From Lampris incognitus (taxonomy: Eukaryota; Chordata; Actinopteri; Lampriformes; Lampridae), in assembly GCF_029633865.1 (NCBI RefSeq), contig NC_079211.1, forward strand, positions 149,134,401 to 149,198,400: a stretch of DNA of 64,000 nt, read 5' to 3'. The notes under the pieces are model-generated. The model made no database searches. It was not told the origin of the DNA and saw only the letters and a list, made by a program, of their open reading frames with translations. The translations under genes and the position numbers were made by a program. Shown piece by piece: positions 22,003-33,804 of this stretch (positions are counted from its first letter, which is position 1; every line of letters starts with the position of its first letter).

Positions 22003-23586
22003 CTCACATTTTGTTATGTTACAGCCTTATTCCAAAATGGATTAAATTCCTTTTTTTCCTCATCAATCTACACGCAATACCCCATAATGCCAAAGAGAAA
22101 AAGGTTTTGTAGAAATTTTTGCAAATTTATTAAAAATAAAAAACTGAAATATTGCATGTACATAAGTATTCACACCCTTTGCTATGACACTCAACATTGA
22201 GCTCAGGTTCATTCTGTTTCCACTGATCACCCTTGAGATGTTTCTACATCTTGATTGGAGTCCACCTCTAATAAATTCAACTGATTGGACATGATTTGGA
22301 AAGGCACACACCTGTCTATATAAGGCCCCACTGACAGTGCATGTCAGAGCAGAAACCGAGCCATGAAGTCAAAGGAATTGTCTGTGGACCTCCGAGACAG
22401 GATTGTATCGAGGCACAGATCTGGGGAAGGGTACAAAGAATGTCTACAGCTTTGAAGGTCCTGAAGAGCACAGTGGTCTCCATCATTCGTAAATGGAAGA
22501 AGTTTGGATCCACCAGGACTCGTCATACAGCTGGCTGCCCAGCCAAACTGAGCAATCGGGGGAGAAGGGCCTTGGTCAGGGAGGTGACCAAGAACCCCAT
22601 GGTCACTCTGACAGAGCTCCAGCGTTCCTCTGTGGAGATGGGAGAACCTTCCAGAAGGACAACCATCTCTGCAGCACTCCACCCATCAGGCCTGTATGGT
22701 AGAGTGGCCAGACGGAAGCCTCTGCTCAGTAAAAGGCACATGACAGCCCGCTTGGAGTTTGCCAGAAAGCACCTAAAGGACTCTCAGACCATGAGAAACA
22801 AGATTCTCTGGTCTGATGAAACCAAGATTGAACTCTTTGGCCTGAATGCCAAACGTCACGTCTGGAGGAAACCAGGCACCTCTCATCACCTTGCTAATAC
22901 CATCCCTACAGTGAAGCATGGTGGTGGCAGCATCATGCTGTGGGGATGTTCTTCAGCTGCAGGAACTGGGGGACTAGTCAGGATCGAGGGAAAGATGGAT
23001 GGAGCAAAGTACAGAGAGATCCTTGATGAAAACCTTCTCTAGAGCGCTCAGGACCTCAGACTGGGGCGAAGGTTTACCTTTCAACACAACAACGACCCTA
23101 AGCACACAGCCAAGACAATGAAGGAGTGGCTTCGGGACAAGTCTGTGAATGTCCTTGAGTGGCCCAGACTTGAACCCCATTGAACATCTCTGGAAAGACC
23201 AGAAAATAGCTGTGCAGCGACGCTCCCCATCTAACCTTACAGAGCTGGAGAGGATCTGCAGAGAAGAATGGGAGAAATACCCCAAATATAGGTGTGCCGA
23301 GCTTGTCGCTTCATACCCAAGAAGACTTGACGCTGTAATCGCTGCCAAGGGTGCCTCAACCAAGTACTGAGTAAAGGGTGTGCATACTTATGTACATGCA
23401 ATATTTCAGTTTTTTATTTTTAATAAATTTGCAAAATTTCTACAACACCTTTTTCATTTTGTCATTATGGGGTATTGTGTGTAGATTGATGAGAAAAAAA
23501 ATGAATTTAATCAATTTTGGAATAAAGCTGTAACATAACAAAATGTGGGGAAAGTGAAGGGGTGTGAATACTTTCCGGATGCACTG
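22003..23586 (+). mobile_element. Tc1/mariner element, left end damaged
   Basis: The right terminal repeat (about 23377-23586) ends GGATGCACTG before TA. Its inverted partner (22003-22190) starts only at CACATTTTGTTATG, so the outermost 35-45 bases on the left are lost or replaced. The interior encodes a full but broken transposase. A solo right end of the same family lies at 59660-59864. Confidence 0.9.
22363..23370 (+). pseudogene. Tc1 transposase, inactivated
   Basis: The ATG at 22363 opens MKSKELSVDLRDRIVSRHRS, the Tc1 N-terminal helix-turn-helix region. A frameshift near 22440 moves the frame; the next stretch carries STVVSIIRKWKKFGSTRT and the first catalytic Asp in WSDETK. A TAG at 23041-23043 replaces what in relatives is a Gln codon. 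Then [10 protein letters not shown] holds the second Asp. An 11-bp loss between two CCCAG words (near 23162) shifts the frame again before NPIEHLW, which holds the third acidic residue (DD34E type). The C-terminus runs to KGASTKY. The product would catalyse cut-and-paste transposition at TA; this copy cannot. Confidence 0.9.
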
Positions 23587-23589
23587 TAT

Positions 23590-23924
23590 ACGCAAGTTCA
23601 AAGAACAAAAAGAATAATAACAAAAAAAGAAACAGATTGCGAGGGAAATCAGTTATATAAAAAGGGATTGTGCAAGAAGCTTTTTACAATCAATAGAAGC
23701 AAACTAATACGTAGGAGGGAAAAAACAAATAAATTAAGGTGCACACGTTATTAATAGCTCAGTAGCATTAGTCAATTAATCAATCAATCAATCAAGCTGC
23801 ATTTTATATAGTGCTTTTCTAGCTGCAAGAGCCACAGCAAACAGGTCAGTGGATAATGCAGTCATCATGGGTCTGCAATGCACCTTGCAATACCTTGACT
23901 CTCCAGGGAAATAAGCAAGGGTCC
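23590..23924. other. A-rich unique sequence
   Basis: Contains an AATCAATCAATC run near 23776, followed by 'tttatatagtgcttttctag', a word common in fish dispersed repeats. No gene. Confidence 0.4.
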
Positions 23925-24840
23925 TGTATATGGACTTCAGCTCAGCGTTCAACACCACCATCACAGATATCCATCCATCCATCCACTTATCCTGCCATCC
24001 GCTTATCCTGCTCTCAGGGTCCTCCACTCCAAACTCACCCAGCTAACTGTACAAGCCCCGACCTGTCATTCAAAAATTTCCTGACAGACAGGAGACAGCA
24101 GGTGAGGCTGGGGAAATTCACATCCAGCACCCTGACATTCATCACTGGTGCCCCCCAGTGATGTGTGCTTTCCCTTCTGCTCTCTTTCCTCGACACAAAT
24201 TACTGCATCTCAGGAGAACCGTCTGTTAAACTCCTGAACTTTGCAGATGACAATGCTCATCAACCTCATCCAGGACGGTGACAAGTCTACATACAGACAG
24301 GAGGCTGAACAGCTGGCCCTCTGATTTGGTCATAACAACCTGGAGCTGAACAGCACTGTGCCTACTGTGAAAACCTTCAGGTTTCTTGGATCCACAATCT
24401 CCCAGGACATAAGGTGGGCGTCCAACACTGACACAATAATTTAAAAAAAAAATCCAGCAGAGGATGTACTTTCTCCGCCAGATCAGGAAGTTCAACCTGC
24501 CTCAGGAATTGCTCATTCAGTTCTACTCTACAATAATCCAGTCTGTTCTCTGCACAAGCACCACTGCCTGGTTTGGATCAGCCACCAAACAGGACAGGGA
24601 CAAACTACAACGGACAGTCAGGACTGCAGAGAAAATCATTGTTTCCGACCTGCCCTCCATTCATAACTTACACATCTTCAGAGCCGGGAAATGGGCAGGC
24701 AACATCACTGCAGACCCATCACACCCTGGTCACAACCTGCTCCAGCTCCTTCCCTCTGGTAGGCGCTACAGAGCACTGTACGCCAAAACAACCAGCCTCA
24801 AGAGGTTTCTTCCACAGTCTGTCACTCTGTACACTTAACA
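23925..24840 (+). pseudogene. L2/jockey-like LINE reverse transcriptase remnant
   Basis: Translated pieces in order: MDFSSAFNTTITDI (RT motif region), then after a SINE insertion SKISxLTDRRQQVRLGKFTS, SSTLTFITGAPQ, LLNFADDN (catalytic FADD box, 24236), TFRFLGSTISQDIRW, YFLRQIRKFNLPQELLIQFY, and LPSGRRYRALYAKTTSLKRF. These are the palm, thumb and C-terminal region of a non-LTR reverse transcriptase of the group common in fish. Frameshifts and a stop inactivate it. Clade (L2 versus jockey/Rex) is uncertain. Confidence 0.8.
23958..24025 (-). repeat. SINE family B 3' fragment inside the LINE
   Basis: ATCCATCCATCC tail and TGCTCTCAGGGTCC block interrupt the LINE frame between the SSAFNTT motif and the KLTQLT segment. 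Confidence 0.75.
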
Positions 24841-24914
24841 CTGTCCTAATAAATCTAAGCACACTGTATTATATACTAAATATTGTACGTATACATGCAT
24901 TTTCTGTCATGTCC

Positions 24915-25150
24915 GCCTAGAAGAAAGCCACTTTATTTTGTCATTGTGTTCTGCATTTAACCCATCCTACTATACAGGAGCAGTGGGCAGTTTCAGCGCC
25001 CAGGGACCAACTCTAGCTCTTCTTTCCATTGCCTTGCTCAGGGGCACAAACAAGAGTATTAACCCTAACATGCATGTCTTTTTGATGGCTGGAGAAAACC
25101 AGAGCACTCAGAGGACACCACGAAGACACGGGGAGAACGTGGAAACTCCA
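24915..25150 (+). repeat. Dispersed repeat inserted in LINE 3' region
   Basis: Contains 'tgcatttaacccatccta', 'gagcagtgggcag', 'tgccttgctcaggggca' and 'acacggggagaacgtg', words of a widespread fish dispersed repeat. A shorter relative is at 29925-30050. Confidence 0.6.
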
Positions 25151-25154
25151 CAAA

Positions 25155-25395
25155 GAAACCTCATGTATATAAGTAACCTGCCAACATATTTATCCCAGCC
25201 CCTTGGCACTCTACACCATTGCACTATTGACCTCCTCTTTCACCCGTATATAGTTATTCCTTGTATATATTCCTGAAGACTGTTGTGCCATCATTCAATG
25301 TAAATACACTGAGAACCACTAAGCCGGTGTCAAATTTCATGTACGAGCAACCAAAATACATGTCAAAAAATAAAGAATATTCTGATTCTGAAAGA
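25155..25395 (+). repeat. LINE 3' UTR and tail
   Basis: Resumes the LINE 3' region and ends AATAAAGAATATTCTGATTCTG, the usual tail of this LINE group. With 23925-24900 it makes one element split by a repeat. Confidence 0.6.
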
Positions 25396-26140
25396 TTTTC
25401 TGCCATTTTTAATTTTGTCCAAATCGGGGGGGGGGGGTTTGCGACTCCTACCAATTTGGAGCAATTGTCACCAAATTTGGTGCAGAGCATGTCTAGATGA
25501 AGCCAGAAAAAGTTAACTTTTTCTGACTTTTGATATTCCATACTCTTTCATTATACAAGCCAATCACACTTTATCAAAATAGCTAATCGATGCATAAAAT
25601 TTGGTAATGAAGTGAGATTGGTTTATTTATTTATTATTATTATTATTATCATCATTATTTTGCCTTAAAAATATCTCTCTCAGAAGTCTCTCAGAAACTG
25701 CAATGGCTACAGTTCCCATACTTGCAAGACAGGGTGGAAAACTCACCCACTATTCCTACAAAAAATATACCGATTGGCCAGATGGTGTCGCTATAACAAC
25801 AATCTTTAAGTTTTGGCCCGTAAGTCTCAGAAACAAAATTCTCCCCTCCCCCCCCGGATTCTGTGGGTCCAGACGGATCTAAAAATAGAAGCCACGCCCA
25901 TTTGAGCCAAGAAAGGTTTTCCGCCATTTTGAATTTTGTCCACCAAATCTGTTTTTGGGCTATTCCTCCTAAAATTTTGATCAATCGTCACCAAATTTGG
26001 TACAGAGCACCTCTGGGCTAAATTGAAAAAAAGTTAATTTTTCCAATTTTTGATATTTCATAGGGTGTCATTATAAAAGGCAAACATATTTTACAAATAT
26101 AGCAAATTTTAATTGCAATAACTCATGAACGTGTTGCGAT
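25396..26140 (+). repeat. Diverged direct repeat of about 520-bp period
   Basis: 25392-25530 and 25908-26055 share 'tttctgccatttt'-like, 'gaattttgtcca', 'gtcaccaaatttggt', 'cagagca' and 'aaaaagttaa' words in the same order. Type not identified. Confidence 0.65.
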
Positions 26141-26192
26141 AACCTTAAATTCGAGACACACACGTACGAGGTTTATAAATAATGTTGCGTTC

Positions 26193-26547
26193 GGGCGTCC
26201 GGGTGGCGTAGCGGTCTATTCCGTTGCCTACAAACACGGAGATCACCGGATCGAATCCCCGTGTTGCCTCCGGCTTGGTCGGGCGTCTCAATTGGCCGTG
26301 TCTGCGGGTGGGAAGCCGGATGTTGGTGTGTGTCCTGGTCGCTGCACTAGCGCCTCCTCTGGTCAGTGCTACGGCACCCTGGTGAAACTCCTCACTGTCA
26401 GGTGAAAAGAAGCGGCTGGCGCCTCCACATGTATGGGAGGAGACGGGTGGTAGTCTGCAGCCCTCCCCGGATCGGTAGGGGGGGTGGAGCAGAGACCGGG
26501 ACTCGGAAGAGTGGGTAATTAGCCGAATACAATTGGGAAGAAAAAAA
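26193..26547 (+). mobile_element. SINE family A, internal deletion, target duplication
   Basis: Flanked by TAATGTTGCGTTC (26180-26192) and TAATGTTGCATTC (26548-26560), a 13-bp target duplication with one mismatch. About 65 bases are missing between CTCTGGTCAG and CCCTGGTGAAAC. Confidence 0.9.
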
Positions 26548-26949
26548 TAATGTTGCATTCTTCTCTGAGAAAGAGAAAGAAAGTGAGAGTGGCTTCATGA
26601 GGCCAAAGACCTGTTGATGGTAGTTATGATTAATTACCTGTCATTAAATTCGTTTTAGTCTGATTAAGAAACGAGGAACCCTCCCTCTCAGAGTACGCCC
26701 CCTAATGGTGGCCTGAAGCTATGACAGAGCACGAGTTTGGCACAAAGCATAATAGTCTAAACTGCTAGTTGTAGTAGTTAGCGTTGTTGTTCACAACAGG
26801 AAGCCAAATCTGGTGCTCCTGTCTGGCGGCTGACATGTCGCCATGTAATGCTTCTTTGCCAGCTCCAACATGTAAAACATTACAGGCAGGAGTCCGAGTC
26901 CTGCTTAGATAAGCCTGTTATTAACACAACCCCTTCGTCCATGATAACT

Positions 26950-28480
26950 TCAGACAGCAAAGAAGGGAATATAGGAAGGCTGAACGTATATGGGAAAAAA
27001 ACTAAACTTGAAGTCCACCAACTCCATATGAAGCAGTTATTATCGAATCTGAACCCGATTATTAAGAACATGGGAGCCGCTCACTTTTCTGGCTTGATTA
27101 ATAGTAATAATCACAACCCAAGGTTTCTGATTAGTACTATCAACCAGCTTGTAAATCTGCAAATCCCTCTCCTCCTACCATTCCCGCCTCTTCTGCTAAT
27201 GACTGTGAACATTTCTCATCTTTTTTTGGTGGCAGGATCGATGGTCAGAGGTCCAAAATTACACCCACTGTTTATTTATCCCCTGTTTTACCCACCCCCA
27301 CCCCCCGCCCATTTAAGCCGTCCTATTTTCACGCCTGAATGTTCTCCCATTTCCCTGCAGTTCCTTTTAAATACTGTGTAGCCCATATGCGTCCCACCTC
27401 CAGTCCCTGTGATGTAATCCCCACAACATTTCTAAAATCCATCCTTCCTTGCTTAGGTCCCACCCTACTCTCTATTATCAACTACTCTGTCACATCCAGG
27501 TCCATATCTGACTATTTTAAGATTGCCAGTATTCAGCCATTCCTCTGAAAAAAAAAACCCTCTGTCAATCTGGCAAGGTTAGAGAACAATAGACCAATCT
27601 CCAAACTTTTTTTTCTATCCAAAATCCTTGAAAAAAAAACCCAATGCTGACCAACTCCTGTCATTGATTGAAGGTCATAACATTTTCGATAAATTTCAAT
27701 CCGGCTTTCCCCACAAGCATAGCACTGAGACTGCGTTACTAAGCGTGACCAATGAGATCCTTACACATGCAGACAAAAGTGAATATTCAATTCTTATTCA
27801 ACTGGATTCAATTGCTTCCTTTGATACCATCGATCATGCCATCTTACTTGATAGGCTGTATAACTGGGTGGGCATTTCTGGTACTGCGTGAAACTGGATT
27901 TGATCTTATTTGATTGATGGTATTTTGATGTTGTGTGGAGTCCCTCAGGGGTCTGTTCTTGGACCACTCCTCTTTTCATTAAACATGCTTCCTCTGGGCT
28001 ATTTGTTCAGCTGCTTTCATGACATCTCATGCCACGGTTATGCCGATGATACACAGATCTATTTCCCTGCCAAACCCAATGACCTGAATCAACTGTACTC
28101 CCTCCATGATTGTTTAGCCGCCACCAGAGATTTGATGGCCCTTAATTTCCTCCACCTAAACCCTGACAAAACTGACGTTCTATTAATTAGTCCTGAGAGC
28201 TTTGCCACTGCAGTTGATCAGTTTATTAGTCCACTTCACTCAAATATAAAGAACCTGTTTAAGTCTTTTGACCACCACATTAATAAGCTTGTACAGTACT
28301 GTTTTCTTCAGCTAAGAAATATCGCAAGAATCAGATATATTTTGTCTTCTCGGGCTCTCAAACTACTAATTCACACTTTCATTTTCTCCTGTCTTGTAAC
28401 TCCCTCTAATCATGCCTCAGTCAAGCTGCTTTAAATCGTTTACAGTTGGTTCAGAATAAAGCTGCCAGAATATTAATCAG
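26950..28480 (+). pseudogene. L2-type LINE, decayed reverse transcriptase
   Basis: Order of translated landmarks: WEKTKLEVHQLHMKQLLSNL and HFSGLINSNNHNPRFLIST (linker), SSPCDVIPTTFLKSILPCLG, LLSIINYSVTSRSISDYFK, FQSGFPHKHSTETALLSVTN, IQLDSIASFDTIDHAILLDR (RT motif with Asp), [35 protein letters not shown] (catalytic YADD) and [16 protein letters not shown]. At least three frameshifts and a stop after SGTA break it. No endonuclease domain is seen upstream, so it is 5' truncated. Confidence 0.85.
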
Positions 28481-28644
28481 AGGCGGTTGGTCCTTTGGGC
28501 GATTGGGCAAAGCACCCACAAAGGGGAAAGAGATTTTTTTTCCCCTATCACATTCTACCACAGTGTTACGCTAGCTGGGACTGTTCTAGTCAGTTTGCCC
28601 TGCCTCTGAATATCATAGTCAGCGTCAACGCCCCTTTTGAACGA

Positions 28645-28720
28645 TTTCATCCATCCATCCATCCATTATCCAAACTGGTTATCCTGCTCTCAGGGCCGCA
28701 GGGATGCTGGAACCTATCCT
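28645..28720 (-). repeat. SINE family B 3' fragment
   Basis: CATCCATCCATCC tail, CTCAGGGCCGCAGGGATG block. Confidence 0.85.
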
Positions 28721-28845
28721 AGTGTGCTTTATGCATGTTAGTTTTGGTTGTACGAGGTTCTCTCTATGCGCTTTTTGTGACATAACAGCTTGTGACCATT
28801 TTTCTCATCATGGATAAATTATAGACCTACATAAACGCTCATAAC

Positions 28846-29095
28846 GGACATCCGGGTGGCGTGGTGGTCTATTCCGTTGCCTTCCAACACGGGGATCGCT
28901 AGTTCGAATCCCCGTGTTACCACCGGCTTGGTCGGGCGTCCCTACAGACACAATTGGCCGTGTCTGCGGGTGGGAAGACCGATGTGAGTATGTGTCCTGG
29001 TCATTGCACTAACGCCTCCTCTAGTCGGTCGGGGCGCCTGTTCGGGGGGGGGATAGGTGATGCTCCCACGCGCTACGTCCCCCTGGTGAAACAGT
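28846..29095 (+). mobile_element. SINE family A, 3' truncated
   Basis: Good head with GGTGGTCTATTCCGTTGCC and B box AGTTCGAATCCCC; ends at CCCCCTGGTGAAAC. Confidence 0.85.
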
Positions 29096-29629
29096 GGCAA
29101 CTGGTGCTAGTAAGTTTTGGGGGCGCAATTTAGCTTGGCGCAGCACACCTGACAGCTGCTTTAATGTCCACACAGTCACAGAGTTATTAAGAAGGACAAT
29201 GTAGCCTATAGAGTTTATCAGGGTTCGTAGACGGTGGGTGATTGACAGGCGAGACGAGGCGTGGTGGTGGGTGTGAACATGATTGACAGCCACGAGAATT
29301 GTCCAATCACATCAGATCACAAAACATTAAAACAATACCAATTCACTGCCAATAAAAGTGTGCACAGAACTGCGCCCCTTGGAAAACCTGAAGAAACCAA
29401 TCAGACAGCAACCTCAGGTCACCTGCTCGCCACAAGTTTGAGGGCTTACATAAGCTATGGTTTGGCAGGTGCCCCTCACCCAGGAAGTATATGTATTCAG
29501 ACAGGAACCAACCAAATACCATTTGAACCAGTATTTAATGCTGCTGGCAGGCGCTCACAGACTGTTTAAGTAGATTTTCACGTCTTGATGTTTGAAGGGG
29601 GCGGTGCCCCAGCGCCCTGTACAGGCCAG
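29096..29629. other. No gene seen
   Basis: Separates two SINE-A pieces; no coding sequence recognised. It may be one unidentified insertion. Confidence 0.35.
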
Positions 29630-29815
29630 CTGCCACTGGTGAAACTCCTCACTGTCAGGTGAAAAGAAAAGCGGCTGGTGACCCCACATGCATGAGGAGG
29701 CATGCATGAGGAGGCATGTGGTAGTCTGCAGCCCTCCCCAGATCGGCAGACGGGGTGGAGCAGCGACCAGGACCGCTCAGAAAATAGGGTAATTGGCCAA
29801 GTACAAGAATAAGTG
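29630..29815 (+). repeat. SINE family A 3' portion
   Basis: Starts at CCACTGGTGAAACTCC and runs to the tail. A 13-base word (CATGCATGAGGAG) is duplicated in tandem inside it. Confidence 0.85.
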
Positions 29816-29924
29816 CTCATAATAACAGGCTCCGAATCCGACACAACACCTGACAAAGTGCTGTGAAACAGAAGCGCAGAAACAGCATGCTAGCTCCAAA
29901 AATTTAATATTTGAGATGTATATT

Positions 29925-30055
29925 TATTTAGAATTCCTTTATTGTCGTTTCTCAGTACTCGCACACATTGAAACGGCTTTCACCGTCTGCATTTAACCCT
30001 TCATATACACTAGGGGCAGTGGGCGGGGCCAACTCCAGTGCCACACTAAATCTAT
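29925..30055 (+). repeat. Dispersed repeat fragment
   Basis: 'ttcctttattgtcg', 'tgcatttaacccttc' and 'gggcagtgggcgg' relate it to 24915-25150. Confidence 0.55.
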
Positions 30056-30112
30056 ACGTTTCACAACCTGAACCCAACAAGATTCAAACAGAGATCACAA
30101 CACGCATGTTTC

Positions 30113-30965
30113 TCCGGGTGGCGTGGCGGTCTGTTCCGTTGCCTACCAACACGGGCCTCGCTACCAACACGGCCTCGCTACCAACACGGGCCTCGCTACC
30201 AACACGGGCCTCGCTACCAACACAGGCCTCGCTACCAACACGGGCCTCGCTACCAACACGGGCCTCGCTACCAACACGGGCCTCGCTACCAACAAGGCCT
30301 CGCTACCAACACGGGCCTCGCTACCAACACGGGCCTCGCTACCAACACGGGCCTCGCTACCAACACGGCCTCGCTACCAACACGGGCCTCGCTATCAACA
30401 CGGCCTCGCTACCAACACGGGCCTCGCTACCAACACGGCCTCGCTACCAACACGGCCTCGCTACCAACACGGGCCTCGCTACCAACACGGCCTCGCTACC
30501 AACACGGGCCTCGCTACCAACACGGGCCTCGCTACCAACACGGCCTCGCTACCAACACGGGCCTCGCTACCAACACGGGCCTCGCCAGAACGAATCCCCG
30601 TGTTGCCTCCGGCTTGGTCGGGCGTCCCTACAGACACAATTGGCCGTGTCTGCGGGTGGGAAGCCGGATGTGGGTGAGTGTCCTGGTCGCTGCACTAGCG
30701 CCTCCTCTGGTCGGTCGGGGCGCCTGTTCAAGAGGGGGGGGGAACTGGGGGGAATAGTGTGATCCTCCCCCGCGCTACGTCCCCCTGGTGAAACTCCTCA
30801 CTGTCAGGTGAAAAGAAGCGGCTGGTGACTCCACATGTATGGGAGGAGGCATGTGGTAGTCTGCAGCCCTCCCCGGATCAGCAGAGGGGGTGGAGCAGAG
30901 ACCGGGACGGCTCGGAAGAGTGGGGTAATTGGACGAATACAACTGGAGAGAAAAAAAGGGGGGGG
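30113..30965 (+). mobile_element. SINE family A expanded by an internal minisatellite
   Basis: A complete SINE-A (head CGGGTGGCGTGGCGGTCTG at 30115, tail GGAGAGAAAAAAAGG near 30955). The segment between A box and B box, normally one CTACCAACACGGGGATCG, is expanded to about 25 tandem units (30137-30588). The B box is reduced to AACGAATCCCC. Confidence 0.9.
30137..30588 (+). repeat. 17/18-bp minisatellite in the SINE head
   Basis: Unit CCTCGCTACCAACACGGG, 18 bp, with frequent 17-bp variants lacking one G. About 25 copies. Open frames over it are repeat artefacts. Confidence 0.95.
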
Positions 30966-32429
30966 GGCAGGCACGCATGTTTCTGTCGTAACAACAATAC
31001 TTTTTTGGGGGGGGGGCTAATCACCCTTATTGCACCTATTTTTATATTTATTCTATCTTGTATATATATTTTATTGTTCTTTCTGTCTGCCATTAACTGT
31101 TGATTCAGTACTGAGTCACCCCCGTGTTCTGGGATGTGCTGGATCACGTCTGTTGGATGGCGTCTGTTACAATCCTTTGTTTGAATGGTGTGCTGCTCTT
31201 CAGTTTAAAACTAACTGGGAAACAAACAAAGCACAACTAAAAAACAAACAACGCAGATGAAGTGAAACGGTGAGTCTCAACTCATACATAAAATGGCACG
31301 TGACATGAGAGATTATTTTACCAATTTCATTTTTGAAATCTTGCTCAAACACTTGGCAGCTGCAGGACAGTGCAGGAATGAGGTTCAGCAGAAACTTTGC
31401 TGTGTTAAACGTGATGACATGAAGTGAATTGTGAGCTGCATGTAGTTTTGCTTCTTCAATACCGACACAAAAAAACCCTCAACTCACTTCATTCATTTAA
31501 CGTCTAAAGGTGACTCATGGTGGCTTACCACTGGGAGCTGTGCAAAAAGTCATTGCTAATTCCCTTCTACTGCCTGAGGCACCGGCTCTTCCAAATGAGC
31601 AGCCCTCCAGAGTCAAGACGCACTGGGTGTGTGGCGCCACTTGACAAACCAGACGGCGTCAAATTAAGAAAGGCATGAAAACAATGTTCTGGTAGGAAGT
31701 GTACACTTGGAGCTGAGAAAAGACAATTATGTGCTGTTGTCCTGGTAAGAGGAGCTAACATAAAATGCATGTGTCATAACGTGATGCAGGTTGCATACAG
31801 AAGTAGTCCATGTTCCCGGGAGACTTCTGTCCTCCTCAATATTTCATGTCCCGAGCTATAAATGTAAAATCCCGTTCACGATAAGCGGATGGGTGAGTGA
31901 GTTGGATGCCTTCCACAAAGGTTTTTACAACTATGGAGAAAATGACGAAAATGAATATTGCATTTCTGGTCTGTGGTATTAAAGACTATACAGTATTTTA
32001 CAGTATGTACTAATGTGCTTGTACTCATACTGAGCACGACTTGCTGTAGGCATGTCTGCAATGATCTGGAGGCTCACAAGGTTCCACGTGACGTGGTTGG
32101 AAAGCATCCACATGTGGGTTGTCTGAGGTGTGAAGGAGTGCATCATTAGCATATGTGAGTTAACATAACTTGTCAGTTGGGAAAACACTTGAGGTCCAGT
32201 GACGTGCTGGAGACAGAACATCGCCGCAATGTCCCGGCTGAGTGTAAAATGAGAGACCTCTGGTGGTTGAAAAGTCGGTGTAGTGAACACTCCTGTAGAG
32301 TTTGTCATGGACTCGTCTTCCATATCAACATATCTTAAGGAGGAAGGTGCATGGAGGTAACAAAAACACCACAAACAAAGGCTCACATCACATTTTGTAA
32401 ACCTACCTGGATGTGACATACCTAATGTT
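30966..32429. other. No gene recognised
   Basis: Nothing beyond poly-G/T runs near 31005. Intergenic between arl15 and snx18. Confidence 0.4.
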
Positions 32430-32790
32430 CAGGAATTTGGACTTTGGTATGTCCACCATTTGCCTTAACTCCAGTTTGTGTTGCCTGGCATTGATTCTGC
32501 AAGTTTGTGCAGAATTTGAGGCTCTTAACTATTCCAGCAGTCTTTCAGAGCATCCCAGAGGTTGTCCTGAGACGTTCACAGCATGTTTCACCTTTTCCCT
32601 TTTCACCAGTCCCCACAGCTGCACAGTAGTGGGGTTAAGGGCTGGTGAATGTGGAGGGAAAAGCCACACAAGCCAACATTCCTTCTTCTTCTTGGACTTC
32701 AGATAGTCCTGGCGAAGCTATGGCGCGGTGTGTTTTGGATCATTGTCCCGCTGGTATATGAATCCTCTTTTGAGACATCTTTAAGCCAGA
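32430..32790 (-). pseudogene. Tc1/mariner transposase C-terminal remnant
   Basis: On the minus strand, from about 32757, QRDNDPKHTAP (second catalytic Asp) is followed by LRQDYLKSKKKKECW and PPHSPALNPTTVQLWGLVKR, the degraded counterpart of the SPDLNPIE-LW segment. The acidic residue of NPIE is lost (NPTT). It differs in sequence from the other two Tc1 families in the window. No terminal repeats seen. Confidence 0.7.
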
Positions 32791-32816
32791 AGGGACGTTA
32801 GCCTCTGTAGAATAAA

Positions 32817-32942
32817 CTGGCCCTGTGTGCTGGCCTGTCCAGGGTGTCTCCCCGCCTGCCGCCCAATGACTGCTGGGATAGGCTCCAGCATCCCCGCGAC
32901 CCTGAGAGCAGGATAAGCGGTTCAGCTAATGGCTGGATGGAC
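32817..32942 (+). repeat. SINE family B 3' half
   Basis: From GGCCTGTCCAGGGTGTCTCC to GGCTGGATGG. Confidence 0.85.
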
Positions 32943-33306
32943 GTTTCCATTCAATGTTTTTGCTTTAAGTGAGAGGAAAAAATTTTTAAAAAAATTTAAT
33001 GTTCTCACATTTATTCACTTGCTTTGTGAAGAGCAGTTACGTTGTAGTTATTTGAACCAATCTCTAGGTGTTTTATTCCTCAAGCTCTCTCCGTGTACAC
33101 CACTGGTTAACACTAACAGACGGTAGTTTAGACTCTGAACAACCATCTGTTACCTTCTTATTGAAGTCTAAACTTTAGAGTACAATAAGAAGACTGCCAC
33201 ACGATGGCAGCATCTGACAGAAGGACACTCCTCCTGAAATTAAAATAATACTGCTATGTAGTCTTGAACTGCCAGTGCATGGTCCTCATGCATTTCCACC
33301 CAAAAG
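32943..33306. other. No feature seen
   Basis: Nothing recognised. Confidence 0.35.
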
Positions 33307-33309
33307 AAC

Positions 33310-33361
<52 letters not shown>
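33307..33361. repeat. GATT tetranucleotide microsatellite
   Basis: About 13 units of GATT. Confidence 0.95.
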
Positions 33362-33364
<3 letters not shown>

Positions 33365-33395
33365 CCCAATAGCTCATTAACAAAACAAAATGGTT

Positions 33396-33804
33396 CCCAG
33401 ATAGCAAAATTGCTGAGGCCCAGACCCGCCCCACACAAACACTTTAATCCGGCCCACATACCGCGTGGAATGATGGCACTTGGGCGGTCCGCTCCTGTTT
33501 GCCAGATCTGGGCCAGAACCAAGCCATAGCAATGCCACATATTTGCCTAAGGTGGCCATATTTGTTTTGTGATATTTGGGCCATAGTCACCATTTACCAC
33601 ACGGGCCACGTCAGGGTCACATCCAGATTACATGTTGCTGAGAGCACCGCATCTTTGCCAAAAAAGACCCACATTTGATTTGGGTCATATTTGCTATTAT
33701 ACATGTGGGCCACTTCAGGCTCATATGCACTATGTCAGGGCCAGAAGAAGGCCATTAGTGCCACATCATTGCCTGAAGTGGCTCACATCCAGCTGCTATC
33801 TGGG
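33396..33804. mobile_element. MITE with CCCAGATAGC termini (copy 2)
   Basis: Same family and orientation as 937-1253; starts CCCAGATAGCA, ends GCTATCTGGG. Flanked by TT on both sides (2-bp duplication). Confidence 0.8.

Noticed and set aside
30137..30588. Regularly spaced repeats looking like a CRISPR array
   Set aside because: Eukaryotic context, no unique spacers, and the unit is an internal SINE segment. The same applies to 36149-36580 and 47868-48238.
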